A DNA stretch of 64,000 nt, from assembly GCA_028564675.1 (NCBI GenBank), contig JAOVVO010000373.1, positions 1-64,000 on the forward strand, given 5' to 3'. Source of the stretch: Onchocerca lupi. Its lineage: Eukaryota > Nematoda > Chromadorea > Rhabditida > Onchocercidae. The notes beneath the pieces are model-generated. The model saw only the letters and a program-made list of their open reading frames with translations, made no database searches and was not told the origin of the DNA. Numbering within the stretch: position 1 is the stretch's first letter; the number at the start of each line of letters is the position of its first letter. Shown piece after piece: positions 50,802-61,800 of this stretch. The translations under genes and the position numbers were made by a program.

Positions 50802-51677
50802 ATGTCTTTTTCTTATGAAAAATATATTGTGCAGAAGCAACCAACGATGATGTCATTCTATGATTCAATCGATAACAATTCGATAATGGATTATGCCAAT
50901 TATTCGATAGTTGAACTGCTATATCATGCTTTAAAAGAATCTGTTACATCTAAACAAAGTTCTCGAACAATTGCCACGGATTCAGCAAGCAAGAATGGCG
51001 GTATGTTGGTATAAATTTTTTAAATTTATCCAAAATTATTTTAAAAAAAAAATATGCCCGCGAAAAGTGCACTGAAGTTTGAAATTTGATCTTGGCTTTT
51101 TCCAAAAATTGAATGCATACTTTATCTTGATAGTAAAAATTCTGGTCGAATTTTACTGAATATTATCATGAGATTGTTGTTAGATAAAAATAAGAACTTA
51201 GCTATTTGCATTTCCAACATCAAATTTACTGATTTTTATTTTAGTAACTCGTCGTAAATGCTATGTCGGTTTTATTTTATTATTTGGTTTACATCATATT
51301 AATACTATTAAGAATCAACAAAAAAGAAATATTTGATTGATCAATAAGACGATTGATACATTATGTATTTTATAGAAGATTCGGAATTATAATCTCTCAG
51401 AATTGTTTGGTTCTATTCGATATTATCACATCGTGTTAAAGTTATTATCGTTTTAAATTATATTTCAGGAAAATTTAATGAAATAAAAATTGTAGATGAA
51501 ATGACTGATAAACTGACGATGTGGCTCAATCGAATACGACAACACTGTTTCGCTTGTTTTAATTTTCTTAAAATTAAAAAATTCAATAATGAAGAAGCTA
51601 AGAGGTATCTCAAAATTCATCAAAATGAGGACAATGGACTAAAATTAATAACCAAAAATGAGACAGAAAATAATTAA
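50802..51677 (+). CDS. Small two-exon gene of unknown function between the exportin-4 paralogs
   Basis: Exon 1 (50802-51000) begins MSFSYEKYIVQKQPTMMSFY and ends at a GGCG|GTATGT donor. Exon 2 (51469-51677) follows an ATATTTCAG acceptor in matching phase and runs to a TAA, giving 135 residues. The protein is hydrophilic, with an Asp/Asn-rich N-terminal half (SIDNNSIMDYANYSIVELLY), a Ser/Thr-rich middle and a Trp/Cys-containing amphipathic segment (DKLTMWLNRIRQHCFACFNF) before a basic tail. No signal peptide or membrane segment is apparent. I recognise no family. It is transcribed opposite to both flanking exportin genes and would lie in the duplication interval. Confidence 0.5.
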
Positions 51678-52898
51678 ATCTACAAACCAATGATCATTCT
51701 GAGAAAACACTATCGAAATCTTTCCTCTAATTTATTCAATTGAAATGCTTTAGAATTGCGTGGAGTACTCTCTAAACTGACAATGGAAATGTCATTTGCT
51801 TTTTGAAATTGTTTTCTTTGAACTTAGGATAACTGGAAAGAAATTTAAAAATCCTCATGAAACATAACAGAAGCAAGGCCGACCGATATTCTTCACTTCC
51901 TTGCCAGTAAATAAGTGTGATGTTTATTATTAAATCATTTACATTCAATGATTTATTTCTTTCTTTCTGTCATTGCCAATATTAGTAATAATTTAATAAT
52001 TGCCAATATTAGTAATAGTTCAAATTTCCGCCTTATTTTTACTTTTTTTTTTTCTTGCTTAATTTGCTTGGAAACGATTAGGCATTTGTGTTGCTCTTTA
52101 AGCGTTTCTATTCTGCAGATAATGCAGTGTTCTATGAAGGCATTTCAATTCCAATTGTTTCACTTTATTCTATTAAATTTTTACTTGCAATGATTTGTCA
52201 AAAGGCTTCATGAAGGAAAACTAGTTGTAAAATTGCTTCAGTTCTCAGAATATAATTCCCAGATGACATTAATTCTTCATTATATGTGTTAATTGGCAGA
52301 AATGTTGTTGCATATGTATTAACTCAATAAATCAACTTCCATAAATATCCTGTGAGGATTTATCGTATATGCAAGACTAGTTTATAGGTGACACTGCAAA
52401 AATTGAATATCAAAGGACCATTTTATGCATGTAGCAAGTTGTTTGTTTCTCTTCATCTAAGCTACCTAATGTTTGCTTATAAACACATAATGTTTGCTTC
52501 TAAAAACTGCAATTATCCAAACAATTTATCAAGTGTTTACGCGAATAAGTTGAAAATCTTTTTCCTTTTAAACTGCTCGTTTTCAGTTTTTATTGTTATC
52601 AGTAAAACGATTAATTTTCGATTTTATCTTTCATTTTATACAGCATAAATGTACCCAATATCATTCATTTAATATAATTCCTAGAAAAAATCAAAATCAT
52701 ATTTTCAGACACTGAAAGTTTCTTCTTGTTCTTTTTTGACACCCAGATAACAGGCAGGTAACCCAGTACAGAAGTTATAAGGAGAGAATCGAAATCTATA
52801 CATGATAAAATTGCTACAACTAATTTCTACGCAGCACCCATCTCATGAAAGTTAATTTTCAGAAAATTAACAAAATTTTGAGTATTTATTCATCAATT
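51678..52898. other. Convergent intergenic region upstream of the exportin-4 B stop codon
   Basis: AT-rich sequence with a duplicated ATTGCCAATATTAGTAATA element at about 51975-52018. Open frames at 51948-52193 and 52388-52648 lack splice partners and recognisable content. No gene seen. Confidence 0.55.
52885..52890 (-). promoter_or_regulatory. Possible poly(A) signal of exportin-4 B
   Basis: TTTATT (AATAAA on the minus strand) lies only 9 bases past the stop codon. Its closeness makes it doubtful. Confidence 0.3.
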
Positions 52899-55800
52899 TT
52901 ATTCAACAACAAGCAAACCCTGTGCCTGGTTCAGGAATTGCTCAAAACGATCACGAAAATCACGCTTTTCACGTCGGCCTAAATGAAACTCTAAATTCGG
53001 TGGTAATAAAGCCTGAAAAGCTGACTGCAGAGCCGTCTGATAAGGACGATTTTCGTTACGTGAAAGCAGCTGTTTGATGTATTCTTCAAAAGCAACCTAA
53101 AATTTAAGAATTTAATGGTATATATAAGGTCAATGTTATCTTCTTGATTAAAATTAAGATACAAATCGCAGTAATTTTTTATTTAAGAATTACTAAATAA
53201 GAAGTAATCTTGTACTATAAGACATTGAAAGCATTAGACTATTAAAATCTCGTGGCAAGCAAAGAATACAGATTAGAGCAAGTTAGAAGAGAATGATGAA
53301 TACCAAATATTAATGTGATAACATTTAGAAAGTTGGTGACAAAGATTTTTTTCAAAAAATCAGACGGATTAGCAACATCAGCAATTAAGTGCTTGATCAA
53401 AATATCTTTCATTCCGCACTTCATATTTTTATATTAAATGATAAAATATTATTGAATTTCTTGGATCACAGTTTCTGCAAATTTCTGGAAAGCAAAAAGA
53501 AAAAAGAAATTTTCCTGAAAAAAAAATAATAATAACACATACCTGACTGCAACATATCAAGGAGAATAGAGCTGTCACGGAAGCACTTTGCAAATCTACT
53601 TGCCAAGAACAATTTAGACACATTCCAAATGTTGGCTAAAAGTTAAATTAATTTCCAATATTTATTCAACGGATGAGTAAGACGTAAAAAGAAAGCAATA
53701 TATGATAAATGAATTTCTATTTTGCTGAGTGGTATCTTGAAAAAATAAGCATCACTCTATTGGTTTTTTAGGAAACAGAGCACAAAAAATATCGGATTGG
53801 GACTCTAAACTAACTGTGTCCGATAAAAGTTAGCATTTAAACAAAATCCAAGATAATGCGATGAAAATTCACTTCGAATAAAGTTACTCATGAATTTCTA
53901 TGGGAATAAATAACATAAAAAGAAATAATTTGCATGGGAAAAAAACTGGCTAAGTTCAGAAATCTAATATCTGATAAAAGAAAAAAAAATGAAATTAATT
54001 CGAATCTATAACCATCTGATATAAATACTTTACAGGACATAACGTAATAAACAGAAAAATATCTCTTTTTGCAAAATATATGCAAATCAATACAAAACTC
54101 ACTTCAAGAAGGACAGCAAGATGTGCAATTGCTGTTTCATTCTTTGGTGTTTGTCGCGCAAAATATGAGGCTATTTCGGTTACTGTTTCAGCAGAAATCA
54201 ACGAAATCTGAAATTCATATATTACAGAAATGTGGCAGCAAAATTAAAAAACAAATTAGCAGAGTAAAATTAAAGAGTTAAAATGAAACTTGAATAATAA
54301 CAAAACGAGGAACGGAATAATTATGACCATTTTGTACGTTCTTTTTATTTTTAAATAAGGCAGATTAACCTAGTGAGTGAATGCATAAAATATTTGTAAG
54401 TTTTGCCTTTTAAGGAAGGATATAAAAATTCAATCTGCATTAGTACTATTTATTTTTTCGGAATAAAATCCATAACTCTTCTGCTTGGAGAAAAAAAAAA
54501 AAAGATTCTTTTTGTTACCTCTTGTCCGAAAGCTGATTTTAAACCATGCCGAAGACACGCAATAATTGATATAAACAATGTTTCCGGTAAAATTTCAAGA
54601 GATTGTGGCGTCATTTCAGTAAAATATAAAATAAAACGATAAAATCTGAAATTAATGCTAGATCAAAACTTTCAAAATTAGTGTTACAACCTTTAATTAT
54701 CATAACTGCGATTAAATTTTTATGAAACTGTCATAGCTGGAGAATGACTTTAAACTTAAACAAAATTTTACTTCCGGCATAGTAAAGGCAATTTGAGCAG
54801 ATCATCCTCCATAATAGGTAATAACATCTCCAAAGCAATTAATGCAACGCGAGAACCGCTTTTTGCAAATTCTGTTGTATCTGAATTACCGAAACGGCAA
54901 TAAAGGATTGCAAACAGAAATTATTTAGACACCCATTTTTTTAAATCATAGTTTAACTAAATCAAAGAATGAATTAAGTTGAAAAGCAGTTCTATTAAAG
55001 ATGAAACTTCTTTCAATATTAAAATTAACCTCGGACTTCAAAGAAGCTAACGACTAGTGCTAATAACAAAGTAGAAACCAAAGAAAAAGTGAAATTTTTT
55101 TTCCTGAATTTAAAAATAACAAAAAGAAAAAGAATGAACCAGATGAAGATGAAGGAACGAACGATAAGATTTCTTTATTCAAAACATTGGCAAGAATATC
55201 CAATAGTATGATCAGATCAGATGCTTTCTCTTCAACGTCAACATCAATCACTTTGTACCGTGTAAACTGTCCCTCTCGATAGACTCTAACGAGTTCTAAC
55301 AATGCCTACAAAAAAAATTTCTGTATACTTCAAAATCCTCAAAAAGCTCATGAAATAACAGTAATTATAAAAGAAGTTCCAGAATAAATATGATTCAGAT
55401 ATTTTAAGGAAATCAAGAAAATCTGCGGCGTAATGGCTCGTTGAAATTTTACAGTTCGATCCGATGAAAGTTTAATTAACTAATTAGATCAAACGAAATA
55501 ATCTATCAGTCAATCATAAGTCCCTTTCGGAAAGTCAATATGCAACTGGTAACAGTTTCAATTATTATCAGAAGATTTTCTGCACTGATTGATGAAAATT
55601 CACAACTACACCTCATAAAGGAAAATCATATCATTACGATCTTCACTATAGATACCCATACGCCTTGTGACATCACTGAATAGATTTAAAACTGCATTGG
55701 TAATAAGCTGAGATTCTTTGTGTGACAACAATAAACCAATTGAACATGTCAGAATTGGTGATAAATATTCTGGAAAACAAGCATTTCAGGACTATTGCAA

Positions 55801-58800
55801 CCAAATTTTGTTTTTTTATCTTTCGAATTCCCGAAGGATTTACTAAATATATGCAAAAGCACAAATTTAAATCTGAAATATACCAAATAGGAAATGTGTG
55901 TTGTAATTACAAGCTGCTTCAGCTATGCCACCAAAACAATCCATTAAATCAATGATATCAGTTTCTAAGCTTGCTTGTTCCTTATATAGCAATATGAATC
56001 TTTCACGAAGTGGTTGCAAAACCTAAAATACAATCATGAAAAGCAATTGAAACAAAACGATTACTTTGAATAATTAGATTTCAAGAATTTCATTCGATCA
56101 GTTTTAAATTTAATTCGTCCTTCTATTGAAAAAGCAAAATAAATTTTCGAATATTTAAAAATTATTACTAAAATCTTTGCATTCAACTTACACAGTTTTA
56201 AATAATTTTTGGAACTCAAGCCAAATTCAAATAAAAATGATTAATTTGACTTTAAAAAATTAATGTAGGATCAACCAGCAATGAATACATAATATGTAAG
56301 ATTAAGTTACCAATGAAAATCAAGAAAACTGATGTTAATCTAAGTTAGCAATTTGAAATCCTAGTTCCATATAATCTCATCTCATATAACATTATCAAAA
56401 CTTTTCATTATCACACTGCAAAAATAAAGTGAATGCTAAGGACTGATAATGTGGAGATCAAAATTTAATTAATGAATTAAAAAATAAAGGAATACACATA
56501 TTTGCATATAATGGAATAAATGCTGTTGCATTTGTAAATTTAGTCAAATAATTCATATTCTATAAAAAATACAGCACAATAGAATAATTTTTAAACTAAC
56601 CATTTCATACAAAATTTTCTTTACATTTTCATCATTAATCATGGCACCGATTTGCATTAATACTTTGATAAAGGAGTGACGATCTGGTAATCGTTCGATT
56701 TGTATCGTTGAAAGACAGGGAAAAAGGAAAGGACTTTTTGCTACTTCATTACAATCAGCATGTACCAAACCAACAAATACTTCCACAGCATCCTTACACA
56801 ACCTATAATTAATTAAAAAATGCGTAAGAAAAAATCATTTAACATTATGTAAGCTTCAACAGAGCATGCGTAAGAAAAAATCATTTAACATTATGTAAGC
56901 TTCAACAACAACATAAACTCATGGTATTATTTGCGCGGTTAATTTATGGTAATAGCGACGAAATAGGACAATATTTTCGTTATTTTTCATTAAGCTATGA
57001 ATGTTTGACTCCGAGCTTGAGGTTGAAGGGAAACTAAATTAAATATCCCCTCAGTTTTCTTGAAATTTATGAAAATACGCCATGTCGAAAATACCAAGCG
57101 GTACTATTCTGATACTGTGATAGCTGATTGGTCTTAATAAAAGCAAAAAAAAAGAAAAGAGAAATGAAAACAAACTTGCGTTCCCCTGACAGATTGTTCA
57201 ATATACCAAAAGATTTTTGCACGGTAAAATCGACCATAGTTTGCAAAACACTTTGTATTACGACTGCCAAACGCTTATTGTCCTCATGATGTAAAACGTG
57301 AAAACCAAAAGAGCATATTAATCGTCCTGCACACCATATTGATGAACGTACTAGTTCTGGACTTACTGCTTCTGCACCACGATCTACCAATAGTTTATGT
57401 TCGATTGAACACCAAGCTAAGACAGCACCTACTATTCTGAAAGCAACTACAATTTCAGTGTTATTAGTGTAACTGAACAATTTAGCGAAGATTTCGAAGA
57501 TTTCTAAAGAAAATGAGATTTGTCATCAGTATTAATTCAAAGATCATAACATTTAACAGTTTCAAACTTTTTAATCTCACAGACATATAATTATTTTTCA
57601 AGTCATCCTGTAAACAGATTAATCAATAAATCTATTAATCTATATAAATAAAATGTTTCACCACGCCTACTTTCTGCACTGACTGCAGTTTTTCCTTGCA
57701 ACGTTTTAAATTCTTCACCGGTTGATTTGAAATTTTCATACAATGTTGAATTCAATAGGAGCGTGTTTTTAAGTAGATAGGCACATTAAGCTTTTTCGCT
57801 TGTTTTTTTTTTTTTTTTTTTTTGCTTTTTGAGAAACATAGTTTGTTCATTTTCTGATTTGTGTGTTGCGTCGCGAAATGTGAGATCATGATAGTGTATG
57901 ATGAAATAGTTTCGAAATATTTTCAAGCAAATTATGGATCACCTTGTTGACTTCTAATTTTAAGTCGTGTCTCAAATTGCCTCTTTGTCGTAAATTTCGT
58001 TGTTCATTTTGACACAATATTTCAAATTTTCACCCCTTAATTTGAAATTTTGAACAACGTTGCATTTATATAGGTGCGTGCTTCCATTTTTTTTTTTTTC
58101 TTATTATATTTCCGTAAGAATAAACATGTTTTCCTCAAAACGCTCCGATTAACAACTAAATGGAAAACAAGTTTCCCGCTAAAACGCTCCGATTAACAGA
58201 TAAACAAAATGAGATCAACTAATCATAAAGCGACATACTGGAGATCTGGAAAGGAGGAAAAGCCCCGAAAGGATCCAAAAAGTTCGGATTTTGGAGCAGA
58301 ACGTAATTTAAACTCCTCGTTTATTTTTAATTTGTAAGAGATATAGTTGCGTCGCAGAAATGTCGAGTATGGTAGTGTATTATGAAATGTTTCCTTCAAG
58401 CAATTTATGGTTTATCTTTTCTAAGATTAGATTAATATTCTAATATTAGGTCGTGTCTTGGATTGTCTTTTTATCTTAAATGTTCAATGTTCATTTTGGC
58501 ATTTTTCAAGTTTTTACCCATTGATTTGAAATTTAGACACAAAGTTATATTCGAGTAGGCACGTAGTTTTTGTATAAATATATCTACTTATTTTTTACCT
58601 GTCAAATCTGTGACAAATAAAATTAAGGGAGCGGACTGAATCTATTCACCACACTTTCTGCAAAAAAGACTTAGCCTTCATTATGCAACGCTCAGATCAA
58701 AGCAATAGATACAAACTTTCGGAGATTTAAAACTTGAAACAACGAACATTTACGCTTTCAATACCATACATAATTTTTTCGTTCAAATGATTCGTTTGAA

Positions 58801-61800
58801 ATCTACAACAAAGCGTGATAATGATTGAAGACTTGTGCTTACAAATTGCGAACAAAGTTCTCAGTCAATTGAAAATGCCATCACCGAATCGATCTGCTGC
58901 TATTTCGTTCGATGTAGAATTGCGTCGCAAACAAAATTACAACACCACTGATCTTTTGTCATATGTGCAATCATATTCCTAAGCTAACATTTGAACAAAA
59001 AGATATTTACGATCAAACAATGCAAACTGTCAGTAAGGGAGTTGGAGAAATCTTCTCTTTAGATACGCGAGGAGGAACTGGTAAAACGTTCCCAATTAGA
59101 TTGATTCTGGCAACAAATGACATAGCCTTATTCTTTGCTCGTCTGGACAGCAATATTGTTACCAGGTGAAAGAACTGCTCATTCCGCTTTGCAATTGCCA
59201 TTGAGCATGCAATGCATCGAAACTCCCATATTCAACATTTCCAAAACATCCGGCGTGGGAAAAGTATTGCAAAATGCAAACTTATTGTTCGAGGTGAATG
59301 TACAATGACATGCAAAAATCGATCTCTTGATCGACCATTGCAAGATTTGAGTGAAAATATCAGACATTTGGAAACGCATCAATTTTACTTGCAAGAGATT
59401 CCAGATAAATATTGCCCGTAACTCTCAATCGACATCCATGGAAAAATAAATACTTGCCTGAAATACTTTACCTTGTGGTGACACGTAAAAACATTAAAAT
59501 TAACTACAGTATGTGCGTCCAACTATAAAAAGACCGATCAATTGGGATCTTCTCATATCAAATGGTGGAAATTGGGAACGGAAAGCTGCCGCTGATCTGG
59601 CCTCAGGATGAATTTCATTACCTCATAATTCCTGCAATTTAGTAACATCAAAAGAAGAGTTGGTTGAAAAGGTATTTCCCGATATTCAAAACAATTATAA
59701 GAATCACGATTGGCTGATGAACGAACTATTCTTGCCACTAAGAGCAAAGGCATTCGATGAACTTCACAATATTATTCAGTCTAATATTCAAAGCGAGACA
59801 GTCACATAGAAGTCCGTCGATACTGTTCTGTAAGCAGATAGCGGTTAATTTATCCAACAGAATTTTTGAATTCTCCAGGATTGCAACTGTACGTACTGCA
59901 ATTGAAAATCGACGTGCGAAATATCAGTCAGCCAAAACTTTACGATGGCACGCTGCTTGCAGTAAAAAAATTAATGAGCAATGTCGTAGAGGCAACATTC
60001 TTGACAGGACCTTTCAAAGATAAAAATGTCAATTCCTTGCATTTCTATGATTCCAACGGATATGCCATTTCGGATATGTCGTTTAAAAGTTTGCAATTCC
60101 CAAATCGATTGGCGTTTGTATTCACCATCAACAAATCTCACGGTCAATTTTTCGAATTGTGCGGTTTAGATTTAGAGACTGATCTTCTCACATGGACAAT
60201 CATATGTTGCGTGTTCTGGAGTCGGCAAACCAGACAATCTCTATATCTATACATACAATGGAACAACAAAAAATATCGTATACCTACAAGTATTGTGAAA
60301 TTAAACATATTAGATGTGGACGAAAACCGATACATGTTAAATAACGCCATGACAATAATTGCAAACAAGAAATACTAAAGGTCAAATGGGCGACATAGTT
60401 TCAAAGGGACGACATGTCTACCATCAAAACGCTCCAATTCACAGATAAACGACAAAGATCGACGCAGCAACAGCAATAGTTCGGTGTTCCAAGAGTTCCA
60501 GTTTGACAGTTCAAAGCGACACAATAGTAGCAAAAATCCGACAATTCACTTAAATAATCTTCTTCTCTGTCAAAAGAATAACCCAGTGATCAATTTGCCT
60601 GGATATTCTCTGATAATGTTTGTTACAAAGAATCACTTTTCATCAATCAATAAAACCTTTTCAACAGCATTCATCTCTGTCACACAAGACACAAAAACCC
60701 CTTCACACTTACTGCTGACCTAGCCTAATCACTACAGCAAGAATCAGTCTCTTTCCAATCAAACTATAAATGAAATTAAAAACCATCAGTTTTTTTTCCA
60801 ACACTAGAAACATGCATCTTCTCTTTTCTTTTTTCCATTTCCAGACTGAGCTACAGCAACGCATGTATATAAAAACTTGCGCGTATTCGAATGCAACGTT
60901 GTGTCAAATTTTCAAAGCAATAAATAAGAACTTTCCGACATCTAAGATTTTGAACTAATGTAGATAAGGTGCGCGTTTAAGAACTTTCGAACATTAAGAT
61001 TTTGAACAAACAAATATTGACATTTTTATTTACATAGACTAGCTGGACCCGCCCACACTTGCGTGTTTGGTTCCAGCTAGTATGAAATAATAGCAATTAT
61101 AGCATTCTGCTTCTGTGAAATTTCTGGAAGATAATATCTTGAATTTTGGTAGCTAATACTTATTAATATTTACGTAAATTAATACTTACTTTATTAGAGG
61201 ATCTACTCGTGTTGGATTGGTAATTGTATTTGGTGAATCAATACAAGCTTTAATATACGGCACAGAAGAATCAATATCTATAATTTCATCATATGATACG
61301 CGTTCAAAATAATCTACGAGATCATTTTGCAAATGCGAGCTACCATCGTCATCACTCGATGTTAACATAAAGCCTGCAAAAATCTTCAAACATATTTAAC
61401 TTTTATTTCTCTAAATGATTACTGTAAAGACAAGTCTTCATTCAATAAATTAAAGGAAAGAAAAAAAATATGTAATTTTAGGCTTCTTTATGTCAATTAA
61501 TTAAAAGAAAAGTGCGTAATAACAGACACTGAATTTAGTTATAAGATTCATCTCATCACCTGCTAAAATGCACTTTTAATATAATCTGATGGAATGTCCT
61601 CCTTAATTTATAAAAGCCTTATAATTTCCACAAAAAAAAAAAAAAAAAAAACTTTATTTCGATAGTCGATGAAAAAGTTTTAAGCCAAGACCAAGATAAG
61701 CTCACCAATTAGCAGTAGAGTCCAATGCATATCTTCTCGCCATGTGTTCAATGCTTCATCATTTACACCTCTTTCCATAAAAGATAAAAACTGCTTCACC

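Larger units (their letters stand above)
57639..61080 (+). mobile_element. Helitron D (3.4 kb) with decayed helicase gene, inside an exportin-4 B intron
   Basis: It starts TCTATATAAATAAAATG after a host A at 57638 and ends with CAGCTAG before a host T at 61081, the expected A|T Helitron insertion. A GC-richer terminal hairpin occupies 61039-61080. The start sequence reappears in reverse complement at about 61005-61038, giving inverted subterminal repeats. The helicase relic (58827-60330) runs in the same orientation as the ends, so this is the most complete copy in the window. About 57780-58800 contains family repeat sequence but no recognisable replication-initiator (HUH) domain. Confidence 0.85.

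Noticed and set aside
57067..57480. Continuous 137-codon minus-strand open frame taken as one exon
   Set aside because: Only 57176-57436 is exonic: the borders match copy A exactly (261 bases), and the extensions are intron read-through.
59179..60368. Minus-strand open frames inside Helitron D (59179-59394, 59553-59753, 60144-60368)
   Set aside because: They are antisense to the helicase relic, which explains their relatively GC-rich, coding-like composition.
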